This document shows positions 9,121-18,199 of a stretch of 64,000 nucleotides of DNA, one piece after another. Within the stretch, counting starts at the first letter, position 1. Each line of letters opens with the position of its first letter. A model generated the notes under the pieces. The model searched no databases. It saw nothing but the letters and a program-made list of their open reading frames with translations, and had not been told where the DNA came from. Source of the DNA: Lysinibacillus alkalisoli (GTDB lineage Bacteria > Bacillota > Bacilli > Bacillales_A > Planococcaceae); NCBI RefSeq assembly GCF_014643595.1, contig NZ_BMJT01000003.1, positions 308,621 to 372,620 on the forward strand, given 5' to 3'. Position numbers and translations under genes: made by a program.

Positions 9121-9735
9121 ATGACATTACCTCGCTATGTCACAATCGCAATGGATCTAGCTGAGCGAATTTATCAAGGCGAATTGTTAGAGGGTGAGAA
9201 AGTATATGGCCGCTCAACTTTAGCAGCGAGTTATCGTGTATCGCCAGAAACGGTGCGTCGTGCTGTGAGGTTATTAAGTGAGATGGATGTTGTAAATGTA
9301 TCAGATAAAAGTGGTATTTATATTAGATCACGTCAACAAGCATACGTTTTTTTACAACATTATAATACACGACAAAACTTTGAAGAAATCCGTGCTAAAA
9401 TTGCTCATTTACAAACGGCTAAAATGCAAATTGAACGAGAATTAAATGATTATTTAGATATGTATATGGAATACGCAATGGGACTTGAGCGCCATCACAA
9501 AAAGGACCATGTACAAATTATTATTGATGCGACTTCTCCCATTATTAATCAAACGGTAGCTTCAACACAGTTTTGGCGCCATACAAATGGCACTATCTTA
9601 TCTGTGAAGCGAGACGGTATGGAGTATATTTCGCCAGGGCCAGACTTTACATTCCAAGCGAATGATGAGCTAACAATTGTATGTGCCACGCAGTATCGTG
9701 AGCGTTTAGAGAAGTTTTTAGAACAATCTTTATAA
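9121..9735 (+). CDS. GntR-type regulator with TrkA-C (RCK_C) domain, BusR-like
   Basis: The 204-residue protein has a GntR winged helix (residues 1-75, with SPETVRRAVRLLSEMDVV as recognition region). A coiled-coil linker (about 90-120) and a C-terminal RCK_C domain (about 125-204) follow. This is the layout of BusR, the c-di-AMP-binding repressor of osmolyte uptake in lactococci and streptococci. I infer a c-di-AMP or other nucleotide sensor; its targets are not visible. The start was set at the ATG after GGGTGACGACC; longer upstream reading is untranslated. The sirtuin gene follows 12 bp downstream. Confidence 0.8.
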   Translation: MTLPRYVTIAMDLAERIYQGELLEGEKVYGRSTLAASYRVSPETVRRAVRLLSEMDVVNVSDKSGIYIRSRQQAYVFLQHYNTRQNFEEIRAKIAHLQTAKMQIERELNDYLDMYMEYAMGLERHHKKDHVQIIIDATSPIINQTVASTQFWRHTNGTILSVKRDGMEYISPGPDFTFQANDELTIVCATQYRERLEKFLEQSL

Positions 9736-9747
9736 GGAGGTTATCAT

Positions 9748-10476
9748 GTGCTAGCTGAAAAAATACGAGATGCTAAGTCTGTTGTGATATTTACAGGGGC
9801 AGGGATGTCAACAGAAAGCGGCTTGCCTGATTTTCGTTCGTCTCATGGAGTTTGGCAAAATGTGAATCCGAGTGAAGTAGCTACAATAGAAGCACTCAAT
9901 AACAATGTGACGCAATTTTTCGAATTTTATCGCACACGTGTTTTAGGTGTTAGGGAATATCAGCCTAATCAGGGGCATTATATTTTAGCCAAATGGGCGA
10001 ATGAAGGGCTAGTCTCTACTATTATTACGCAAAATGTAGATGGCTTTCATACCGCAGCTGGTGCACCAGAAGTATTGGAGTTACATGGTACGCTACGCAC
10101 TGTACATTGCCAAACATGTGGCAAAAAATACAGTAATGTGATGTATGAAAAGCAAACGTATTATTGCCAATGTGGTGGTACATTACGTCCTTCTGTCGTA
10201 TTGTTTGGTGAGTTTTTGGATGAGCATGTGATGTTTAAGGCAACCGTAAAGAGTGAAAAGTCTACTATATTTATCGTGTTAGGCTCGTCCTTGACGGTAT
10301 CGCCTGCTAATTACTTTCCGGAGTTAGCCAAACAACATGGTGCCTATTTGGTCATAGTGAATGCCGAGCCAACACCTCTTGATGCTATTGCAGATGAAGT
10401 CATTCAACATGAGAGGATAGGCGCATTTTTAACACGTATGGATGAAGAAATTACGCAACTCAGAAAACAAAGATAG
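9748..10476 (+). CDS. NAD-dependent protein deacylase (sirtuin)
   Basis: The 242-residue sirtuin removes acyl groups from lysines with NAD+. Seen: GAGMSTESGLPDFRS at the NAD site, TQNVDGFH, the catalytic ELHG, a four-cysteine zinc site (CQTCGKKY and CQCGG) and GSSLTVSPA. The start is GTG, because the overlapping ATG one base earlier meets TAG at its third codon. AAGGAGG lies just upstream. It is likely co-transcribed with the RCK_C regulator, an association whose meaning is unknown. Confidence 0.93.
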   Translation: MLAEKIRDAKSVVIFTGAGMSTESGLPDFRSSHGVWQNVNPSEVATIEALNNNVTQFFEFYRTRVLGVREYQPNQGHYILAKWANEGLVSTIITQNVDGFHTAAGAPEVLELHGTLRTVHCQTCGKKYSNVMYEKQTYYCQCGGTLRPSVVLFGEFLDEHVMFKATVKSEKSTIFIVLGSSLTVSPANYFPELAKQHGAYLVIVNAEPTPLDAIADEVIQHERIGAFLTRMDEEITQLRKQR

Positions 10477-10714
10477 ACTTTGGAATAAAAAAACGTATCG
10501 TGTGCGTTTTCTCATAGCCAAAGTGTGTTCATGAACAAAAGGGATGTGAAATCTACGTGAAATGTGTCTAAAATATCACGAGAAAGCGAGTAAAACCCCA
10601 TTTGTTACGAGGTTTGTAACAAGGTATTTACACAATAGTCACGAAATTTGAATAGAAAGCTCGTACAATTAGTTATAGAAGTTGATTTTGCGAAAGCGAA
10701 AGGAGAGCTTATAC
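10477..10714 (+). promoter_or_regulatory. cyd upstream region with inverted repeat
   Basis: This 238-bp region precedes cydA. It holds the inverted repeat TTGTTAC-N7-GTAACAA (10602-10622), an operator-like palindrome. Several TGTGAAA/TCACG half-sites reminiscent of Rex sites lie on either side, but none is a full TTGTGA-N6-TCACAA match. I cannot assign the promoter confidently. Confidence 0.45.
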
Positions 10715-12118
10715 ATGGAAGAACTCATTTTAGCTAGACTTCAGTTTGCATCAACGACCTTATTCCACTTTTTATTCGTACCATTATCTATTGGTCTCGC
10801 ATTTATCGTGGCGATTATGCAAACACTTTATGTAATTAAGAAAAAAGAAGTCTATTTAAAAATGACGAAGTTTTGGGGTGTGTTTTTCCTCATTAACTTC
10901 GCAGTAGGTGTTGTAACAGGTATTATTCAAGAGTTCCAGTTTGGTATGAACTGGTCTGATTATTCAAGATTTGTCGGTGATATTTTTGGTGCACCGCTCG
11001 CAGTAGAAGCTTTATTAGCATTCTTTTTAGAATCAACATTTATCGGGATTTGGATTTTCGGTTGGAAGAAGGTTCCAAAAGGTATCCACTTAATGTCGAT
11101 TTGGCTTGTATCAATCGGTACGATCTTATCCGCATTTTGGATTTTAGTAGCTAACTCATTCATGCAAAATCCCGTGGGATATGCCATTAATAATGGCCGT
11201 GCGGAAATGAATGACTTTTTAGCTGTATTATCGAATGAAAAATTATGGGTAGCTTTCCCTCACACAATTTTTGCAAGTTTTGCAACAGGTGCATTTTTCA
11301 TCGCAGGTGTGAGTGCTTGGAATATTTTAAAGAAACGCGATTTAGATTTATATAAACGTTCGATGAATGTGAGTTTAGTGGTTGGTTTAGCCGCAGCATT
11401 AGGTATTGCTTTTTCAGGGCACTCACAAGCGACTTATTTAATGCATGCCCAGCCGATGAAAATGGCAGCAGCAGAAGGGTTATGGGAAGATAGCTCAGAC
11501 CCAGCTGCATGGACAGTTGTAGCTAATATTGATGTGGAGAATCGCGAGAGTACAGGGCGTATTGAAGTACCTTATTTACTAAGCTATTTAGCATATAGTG
11601 AATTTAGCGGTAAAGTAGAAGGGATGAATACGTTAGAAAAAGAAATGGTGGAGAAATATGGGGAAGGTTCTTATATTCCACCTGTTAAAACTGTCTTTTG
11701 GAGCTTCCGTATTATGGCTGGTTTAGGTGGCGTATTAATTGTGCTATCTGGTTTAAGTTTATTTTTAGCATGGCGCAAAAAATTAGAAACGAAGCCATGG
11801 GTATTAAAATTATTAATTGCAAGTTTATTTATGCCTTATATTGCAAACTCATTTGGTTGGATTATGTCAGAGATTGGGCGTCAACCATGGGTAGTAAATG
11901 GCTTAATGTTAACGTCTGCTGGGATCTCACCAAATGTAACGGCAGGGCAAATTTTGTTCTCGTTAATTGCTTTCTCTACTATTTACACAATTTTAGGTGT
12001 CATTATGGTCATGTTATTTATTAAAGTGATTAAACGTGGTCCAGAGGAGCCTAAAGAGGAAGATGTTTCGACAACGGACCCATTTGAGACGGGAGGCGTA
12101 ACACATGGAGCTAAGTGA
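10715..12118 (+). CDS. cydA: Cytochrome bd quinol oxidase subunit I
   Basis: The 467-residue subunit carries haems b558, b595 and d and oxidises quinol while reducing oxygen at low oxygen tension. Seen: N-terminal ARLQFASTTLFHFLFVPLSIG with the conserved histidine, and GHSQATYLMHAQPMKMAAAEGLW near residue 240. The Q-loop is short, as in Bacillota. About nine membrane segments are present. The ATG at 10715 follows AAGGAGAGC; an upstream in-frame start has no ribosome site. First gene of cydABDC. Confidence 0.96.
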   Translation: MEELILARLQFASTTLFHFLFVPLSIGLAFIVAIMQTLYVIKKKEVYLKMTKFWGVFFLINFAVGVVTGIIQEFQFGMNWSDYSRFVGDIFGAPLAVEALLAFFLESTFIGIWIFGWKKVPKGIHLMSIWLVSIGTILSAFWILVANSFMQNPVGYAINNGRAEMNDFLAVLSNEKLWVAFPHTIFASFATGAFFIAGVSAWNILKKRDLDLYKRSMNVSLVVGLAAALGIAFSGHSQATYLMHAQPMKMAAAEGLWEDSSDPAAWTVVANIDVENRESTGRIEVPYLLSYLAYSEFSGKVEGMNTLEKEMVEKYGEGSYIPPVKTVFWSFRIMAGLGGVLIVLSGLSLFLAWRKKLETKPWVLKLLIASLFMPYIANSFGWIMSEIGRQPWVVNGLMLTSAGISPNVTAGQILFSLIAFSTIYTILGVIMVMLFIKVIKRGPEEPKEEDVSTTDPFETGGVTHGAK

Positions 12119-13127
12119 GTTTTGGTTTCTATTAATAGGCGTTTTATTCGTTGGATTTATGTTTCTAGAAGGATTCGACTTTGGGGTTGGTATGAGTACA
12201 CGTTTCTTAGCGAGAAACAAAGAAGAACGTGAGATTATGATTAAAACGATAGGGCCGGTTTGGGACGCTAACGAAGTATGGTTGATTACAGCAGGTGGTG
12301 CGATGTTTGCTGCCTTCCCTCACTGGTATGCCTCTGTGTTTAGTGGCTATTACTTGCCATTTGTGTTGTTATTATTAGCACTTATTGTGCGAGGGGTATC
12401 ATTTGAGTTTAGAGAAAAAGGTGAGTCGCATGCTTGGCATCGCACATGGGACTATGCACTTCTGATTGGTAGTATTTTACCACCATTTTTAGTAGGTGTA
12501 TTGTTCACTAGTATGTTAAAGGGATTGCCAATTGATGCAGAAATGAATATTAATGCGAGTTTCTTTGGTGATATTTTAAATCTGTACACTATCGTAGGCG
12601 GTCTATTCTTTGTTGCCTTATCTTATTTACATGGTTTATTCTTTATCGGTTTAAAAACGGTTGATGATATTCGTGCAAGAGCATTGCAACAATCCAAAAA
12701 GATGTATGTGGTGACGGGTATTCTTTTCATTGCCTTTGTGTTACTTACGGTCATGCAAACATCAGCAACAGAAGGGAAACTTGGTTTCTTAATTATGCCA
12801 ATGTTCATTGTAGGTGCTGTGCTTTATGCTGCATTATTTATAACGATGAACAAACACCGTGAGGGACTGAGCTTTTTACTAACGGGTTTACTCTTTGTGA
12901 TTGTTGTCTCTAGTTTCTTTGTTGGTTTATTCCCAAATGTATTAATTAGCTCAACAGATGTAGCAAATAATATTTCAGTGTATAATGCCGCTTCAGGAGA
13001 TTATAGCTTGAAGATTATGACGTATGTTGCGTTAACAATGGTACCCATTGTATTAGCTTACACCGCATGGACGTATTACATCTTTAGAAAACGAATTAAA
13101 AGCAGCAAAGAGGAAGTTGGTTACTAA
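12105..13127 (+). CDS. cydB: Cytochrome bd quinol oxidase subunit II
   Basis: The 340-residue membrane subunit pairs with CydA. Seen: FLEGFDFGVGM near the N terminus and PVWDANEVWLITAGGAMFAAFP, both family hallmarks, with about eight to nine membrane segments. Its start overlaps the end of cydA by 14 bp and its stop touches the cydD start, so the operon is tightly coupled. Confidence 0.95.
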   Translation: MELSEFWFLLIGVLFVGFMFLEGFDFGVGMSTRFLARNKEEREIMIKTIGPVWDANEVWLITAGGAMFAAFPHWYASVFSGYYLPFVLLLLALIVRGVSFEFREKGESHAWHRTWDYALLIGSILPPFLVGVLFTSMLKGLPIDAEMNINASFFGDILNLYTIVGGLFFVALSYLHGLFFIGLKTVDDIRARALQQSKKMYVVTGILFIAFVLLTVMQTSATEGKLGFLIMPMFIVGAVLYAALFITMNKHREGLSFLLTGLLFVIVVSSFFVGLFPNVLISSTDVANNISVYNAASGDYSLKIMTYVALTMVPIVLAYTAWTYYIFRKRIKSSKEEVGY

Positions 13128-14824
13128 TGGATAAACAACTCTTACAATATGAAGGTAGTAAAAAAGTGTTCTTGCAAATTGGTGTGATTACTGCACTCCA
13201 AGCAGTAGCCATCGTTATGCAAGCGATATATTTAGCAAAAGCCATTACGCAAATGTTTCATGGTGCGCCGTCTAAGACGGCGCTCATGTCGTTTGCTATT
13301 TTTTTACTCGCTTTTACCATACGTCATGCGTTGCAATGGGCAAAAGAACGCATTGCTCAGCATTATAGCGAGCAAGTAGCAGAGCAATATCGTGAGCGTT
13401 TGCTCACCGCCATTTTTGCACAGGGCCCTTATCAAGCAAGCCAGTATGGGACAGGGAGTTTACTAACATTAGTGTTAGAAGGGATACCTAAATTTAAAAC
13501 GTATGTACAATTATTTATTCCGCGCATGTTGGCAATGGTCATTATTCCAACAGCCATCGTACTTTATGTACTAACACAAGATATGATCTCAGGTATTACG
13601 CTCATCATTGTCTTACCTGTGCTCATTATCTTTTTAATCTTAATCGGTATCGTATCTAAAAATAAAATTAACGCACAAATGGAGACGTATCGTTTATTAT
13701 CACGGCACTTTGTGGACTCTTTACGAGGGCTTGTTACGCTAAAGTATTTAGGCAAAAGCAAGGGGCATCGGGATGCCATTGCTACGGTGAGTAACAAATA
13801 TCGCATCGCAACCAATTATGCTTTGCGCTATGCCTTCCTCTCCTCATTTGCTCTGGAGTTTTTTGCTAGTTTATCTGTTGCTTTAGTAGCAGTTGGTCTC
13901 GGCTACCGCTTAATTGAAGGTATGGTGTTTTTAGAGATGGCACTGACCGTTTTAATATTAGCACCTGAATATTTTATGCCCGTGCGTGAGTTAGGTAATG
14001 ATTTTCATGCGACAAAAGATGGGCAAGATGCTGCTAAGGAGTTTGAGAAGATTTTACAACAGCAACAGCCCGAATTAGCTATTCAAATGCCAAAGTGGCA
14101 AGTAAATGATACGCTCACTTTGCAACATGTTTCACTAGAAGGACGATTGAAAGAGTTAGAAGCGACAATTGGTCATAACGAGCGGATTGGGATTGTTGGC
14201 AGCTCTGGCGCAGGTAAATCTTCGTTAATTGCCTTGTTAGCTGGCAATATTAAGCCGAGTGAAGGTCAATTTTTATGGCGTGGTCAAACGTATGACACAT
14301 TAACGACGCCTGATTGGCGCAAACAGTTATCCTACATTCCGCAACATACAACAATTTTTGCGATGACGTTACGTGATAACATTCGTTTTTATGCACCACA
14401 TGCTACAGATGAAGAGGTGTTAGCTGCTATTCAACAAGTGGGGTTATCTCCATTAGTAAAGCGTTTTCCCAATGGATTATCAGAAGCTATTGGACAAGGG
14501 GGGCGTACATTAAGTGGTGGAGAGGAGCAGCGTGTGGCGTTAGCTCGTGCCTTGTTACAACAACAAGCTATTTTGTTATTTGATGAGCCAACTGCGCATC
14601 TCGATATTGAAACAGAGCATGATATTAAACAAATCATGTTGTCGTTATTTGAAGAACGCACTGTGATCTTTGCGACGCACCGTTTACACTGGATGCCTCA
14701 TATGGATAAAATTATTGTGCTAGAAGAGGGGCATATTGTGGAGATTGGTAGCCACGAGGCGCTCATAAAACGCAATGGTGCCTATGTAAAATTAAGACAA
14801 GCTCAAAGAGGTGAGGTAGAATGA
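13127..14824 (+). CDS. cydD: Thiol-reductant ABC exporter subunit CydD
   Basis: The 565-residue half-transporter has a six-helix membrane domain (residues 1-310) and an ATPase domain with Walker A GSSGAGKSS, signature LSGGEEQR and Walker B ILLFDEPTAHLD. CydDC exports glutathione or cysteine and is needed to assemble cytochrome bd. It lies between cydB and cydC with 1- and 4-bp overlaps, which supports the CydD call over a generic exporter. Confidence 0.9.
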   Translation: MDKQLLQYEGSKKVFLQIGVITALQAVAIVMQAIYLAKAITQMFHGAPSKTALMSFAIFLLAFTIRHALQWAKERIAQHYSEQVAEQYRERLLTAIFAQGPYQASQYGTGSLLTLVLEGIPKFKTYVQLFIPRMLAMVIIPTAIVLYVLTQDMISGITLIIVLPVLIIFLILIGIVSKNKINAQMETYRLLSRHFVDSLRGLVTLKYLGKSKGHRDAIATVSNKYRIATNYALRYAFLSSFALEFFASLSVALVAVGLGYRLIEGMVFLEMALTVLILAPEYFMPVRELGNDFHATKDGQDAAKEFEKILQQQQPELAIQMPKWQVNDTLTLQHVSLEGRLKELEATIGHNERIGIVGSSGAGKSSLIALLAGNIKPSEGQFLWRGQTYDTLTTPDWRKQLSYIPQHTTIFAMTLRDNIRFYAPHATDEEVLAAIQQVGLSPLVKRFPNGLSEAIGQGGRTLSGGEEQRVALARALLQQQAILLFDEPTAHLDIETEHDIKQIMLSLFEERTVIFATHRLHWMPHMDKIIVLEEGHIVEIGSHEALIKRNGAYVKLRQAQRGEVE

Positions 14825-16530
14825 TAGCACATTTATGGCATTATATGAAAAAGTATAAATTAGCTATGGCTCTCACGATATTAATGGGCATACTCGCCTT
14901 ACTATCTGCAGCAATGTTAACATTTACATCAGGCTATTTAATTAGTCGAGCATCCGAGCGACCAGAAAATATTATGATGGTTTATGTAACAACGGTCATT
15001 GTGCGTGCATTAGGGATTTCCCGCGCGGTATTTCATTATGTCGAGCGTTTAGTGGGGCATAATGCTGTATTAGAGATTTTAGCTAAAATGCGTGTGTTAC
15101 TATACGAGGCACTTGAACCACAAGCTTTGTTCATACGCGAACGTTTTACAACAGGTGATTTATTAGGCACGTTAGCAGATGATATTGAACACTTACAAGA
15201 TGCTTATATTCGTACCGTATTTCCTACATTAATTGGTTTATTTGTATTGTTGTATGCCGTTATTGCATTGGCGGTTATTGATTGGCCGTTTGCTCTTTTA
15301 ATGGCATTGTTACTAGGTGTTGTAGCGTTTGTTTATCCTGCTTGGTCATTATTTAAAATGAAACAACATCAAATGAAAGCACAACAAGCACAACGGACGT
15401 TATACACGACATTAACGGATGCATTTTTAGGGATGCAGGATTGGCTAATTAGTGGGCGCTCCCACGAATTTATCACCTCTTTTTTAGGCCAAGCTAAAGA
15501 GGCAGACAAGTTAGAGCGAACGTTGGGGCATTGGCAGCAGTCACGCAACTTGCAATTGCAATTAATAACAGGTGTTTTTGTAATTATTGTAGGGTTATGG
15601 GCGGGCAATCAAGCTGCAGAAGGCGTTATTTTACCTACGTATATCGCAGCCTTCACCTTAGTCGTGATGCCTATTTTAGAAGGGTTAATCCCCATGTCTC
15701 ATGCAATAGAGCGTATACCTGTGTATGAATCTTCATTACAAAGAATAAATGCGATAAAACGTGAGGAAAATGAAGCACAAACAGTTGCGCCTACGATTGC
15801 ACATACTACAATAGCTTTTCAACATGTGCAATTTACGTATGACCAAGCAACAACACCTGCTATTGCTCAGGTTGATTTGACCATTCAAGCAGGAGAAAAA
15901 ATTGCGATACTAGGGCAAAGTGGTGCAGGTAAATCTACATTAGTACAACTATTACTAGGCAACCTACAAGCACAACAAGGAAAAGTAACACTTGGCGATA
16001 CGCTTACCACACAATTTGGTGATACGATTTATGATTACGTGTCGGTATTAAATCAAAAGCCCTATTTATTTGCAACATCTGTAGAAAATAATATTAAATT
16101 AGGCAACCAACAAGCGACAGATGAAGAAGTAGCAAATGCCATTGCAATTGTACAATTGCAGGACTATTTATCTACATTACCTTTAGGGATAAAAACACAA
16201 ACCGAAGAAACAGGTCAACGTTTTTCAGGTGGTGAGCGTCAGCGTTTAGCACTAGCTCGCATTTTACTAAAAAACACACCCATTGTAGTATTAGATGAGC
16301 CAACAGTAGGCTTAGACCCCATCACAGAGCGTCAATTGATGACAACGACCTTCCAAGCGCTCCAAAATAAAACGATCATTTGGGTAACGCATCATTTAAC
16401 AATGATGGAAGAAATGGATCGTATTATCTTTATGGAAGAAGGCGAAATTGTTATGATAGGCACTCATAAGGAATTATTTAGCAATAACGAAAGATACCGT
16501 CAGCTGTATGCGTTAGATTATGGTGATTAA
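14821..16530 (+). CDS. cydC: Thiol-reductant ABC exporter subunit CydC
   Basis: The 569-residue partner of CydD has an N-terminal six-helix domain and an ATPase domain with GQSGAGKST, FSGGERQRLALAR and VVLDEPTVGLDP. It is the last gene of the cyd operon and is closed by a very stable terminator. Confidence 0.9.
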   Translation: MIAHLWHYMKKYKLAMALTILMGILALLSAAMLTFTSGYLISRASERPENIMMVYVTTVIVRALGISRAVFHYVERLVGHNAVLEILAKMRVLLYEALEPQALFIRERFTTGDLLGTLADDIEHLQDAYIRTVFPTLIGLFVLLYAVIALAVIDWPFALLMALLLGVVAFVYPAWSLFKMKQHQMKAQQAQRTLYTTLTDAFLGMQDWLISGRSHEFITSFLGQAKEADKLERTLGHWQQSRNLQLQLITGVFVIIVGLWAGNQAAEGVILPTYIAAFTLVVMPILEGLIPMSHAIERIPVYESSLQRINAIKREENEAQTVAPTIAHTTIAFQHVQFTYDQATTPAIAQVDLTIQAGEKIAILGQSGAGKSTLVQLLLGNLQAQQGKVTLGDTLTTQFGDTIYDYVSVLNQKPYLFATSVENNIKLGNQQATDEEVANAIAIVQLQDYLSTLPLGIKTQTEETGQRFSGGERQRLALARILLKNTPIVVLDEPTVGLDPITERQLMTTTFQALQNKTIIWVTHHLTMMEEMDRIIFMEEGEIVMIGTHKELFSNNERYRQLYALDYGD

Positions 16531-16543
16531 ATAACATTTATAT

Positions 16544-16591
16544 AATTCCAATGATTAAAGGATGTGAAATCTAATCATTGGAATTATTTTT
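16544..16591 (+). terminator. Terminator of the cyd operon
   Basis: Perfect 14-bp arms AATTCCAATGATTA and TAATCATTGGAATT with a 14-base loop are followed by ATTTTT. Confidence 0.92.
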
Positions 16592-16756
16592 ATAATAGTA
16601 ATAGCTTTCCCTTAAGACCTATTTTTAAGGTAGTAATTATCTTTGAATAAGAAAATACCCATTTTTCACAGCAAATTAGCGACATGAAAAATAAGTTGCG
16701 TTTGTTTAGGAAAATAGTATTATTATATTTAGACTAGTAATTAAAGGAGTGAAATT

Positions 16757-18044
16757 ATGTTCCGCACAAAAAAGTATAAAGCCACAGACTTTGAAAGGAA
16801 TTATACTGATGTAGGTATTTTTGTCACTAATCCAGAACATCGCTTGCAGCTTTGTATTATTGAATTAGAAGACCAGGACTTACAAAAAATACGGGCTTTG
16901 CAACCGTATGTAGAGCAACACATTAAGCCAATAGTTGATAATTTTTACAAGGCAATTGAACAAGTGCCACATTTAAAAGCAATTATTGCAGATAATAGTA
17001 CAACTACCCGCTTACGACAAACATTGACTACACATGTGCAACAGATGTTTTCTGGTAAAATCGACGATGCATTTATTAACGTGCGTCAAAAAGTAGGGCG
17101 GGTATCATGTACGCATTGGCCTATATCCTAAATGGTATTTGGCCGCTTTTCAACGTTTGGAGAAAGATGTTCGCCGTGTGATTTTACAATTAGATGAACG
17201 AATAGAGATCAAGTTAGCATTAATCGAATCACTCGGCAAGATTTGTAACTTTGAGCAACAGCTTGTGCTGGAGGAATATGATAAATTTTCTACTACCATT
17301 GTGCAAGAGAAACAAGAAGAAATTAACCGTCGCGTTCGTGAAGAATTAGGGAGTGTTTCAGGGCATTTGGAATTGCAATCGCGTTCAACGGCACAAGCAG
17401 TTGCTGAACTCATATAAAGTACAGTCGAAGTAGAGCATAATTTAAAAATAAGTATGGAAGAGGCAACCGAAACGAAAAAAGCATCCGAAAAAGGTTGCAA
17501 ACAGATGCAAGCATTGAATGAGCAAACGGGAATGATACATAATAAAACACTAGAAATGTCACATATGGTACAAGAGTTAAACGGCTCTTCTAATGAGATT
17601 AAAAATGTTATTGAAATTGTAAAAACGATTGCCAATCAAACAAATTTGCTTGCGCTTAACTCTGCGATTGAAGCAGCACGCGCAGGTGCACATGGTAAAG
17701 GTTTTGCCGTTGTGGCAGATGAGGTGCGTAAACTAGCAGACGAAACGAAAGCATCTGTCGAGCAAATTGCGTCACTAATTGAGGAGTCAAATGCTGTGAC
17801 AAATGATGTGGTTGCGGCGATTGAACAAATCCAAGCCCTTATGCATATTGGTAAAAAGGAAAATGAAAAATTAATGGTAGCCTTTGAAGGCATTTCTACA
17901 AATGTAGAAAGTACCATTAATGATTTCCAAAGTGTGAGTCAACAAATTAGCACGCTTTCTACCGTTATTGCAACGATGGGGAGTTCTTCTGAACAGTTAG
18001 AAGAATCGGCAAGTATTTTAGACCAAACCATTCAAAACTTTTAA
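16757..18044 (+). pseudogene. hemAT: Broken HemAT-type globin-coupled aerotaxis sensor
   Basis: Three open pieces together make a HemAT-like protein: an N-terminal protoglobin domain and a C-terminal methyl-accepting signalling domain with the conserved hairpin [19 protein letters not shown]. Piece one (16757-17131) is cut by a single extra base at about 17105. Restoring the frame gives HVRIGLYPKWYLAAF, so the lesion falls directly before the proximal haem histidine. The second and third pieces share one frame but are separated by an in-frame TAA at 17415-17417. Two independent lesions argue for a real pseudogene rather than a sequencing error. An intact ATG with a good AAAGGAG site remains. 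Confidence 0.9.
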
Positions 18045-18050
18045 AACACG

Positions 18051-18085
18051 AAATGCCTAAGTTGCATACTTAGGTATTTTCTTTT
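18051..18085 (+). terminator. Terminator after the hemAT remnant
   Basis: ATGCCTAAG pairs with CTTAGGTAT across the loop TTGCATA, followed by a T-rich TTTCTTTT. Confidence 0.75.
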
Positions 18086-18103
18086 GGTAAAATTACCTAG
18101 TGC

Positions 18104-18130
18104 TAAAGAAAGTGTAGAGATAGCCGATAT
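18104..18130 (+). promoter_or_regulatory. Sigma-D (motility) promoter upstream of the dynamin-like gene
   Basis: TAAA (18104-18107), exactly 15 bp, then GCCGATAT (18123-18130) is a perfect match to the Bacillus sigma-D consensus TAAA-N15-GCCGATAT. The start codon of the next gene is 70 bp downstream. Confidence 0.85.
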
Positions 18131-18199
18131 AATGAAAGATTAGCTATGTGGTTGAAAAGTAGTGTACACTTTTTAGGCCAGCAATGGGGAGGAAGTTAT

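Noticed and set aside
10602..10622. Reading TTGTTAC-N7-GTAACAA as a Rex site
   Set aside because: Half-sites and spacing differ from TTGTGA-N6-TCACAA, so I report only an inverted repeat.
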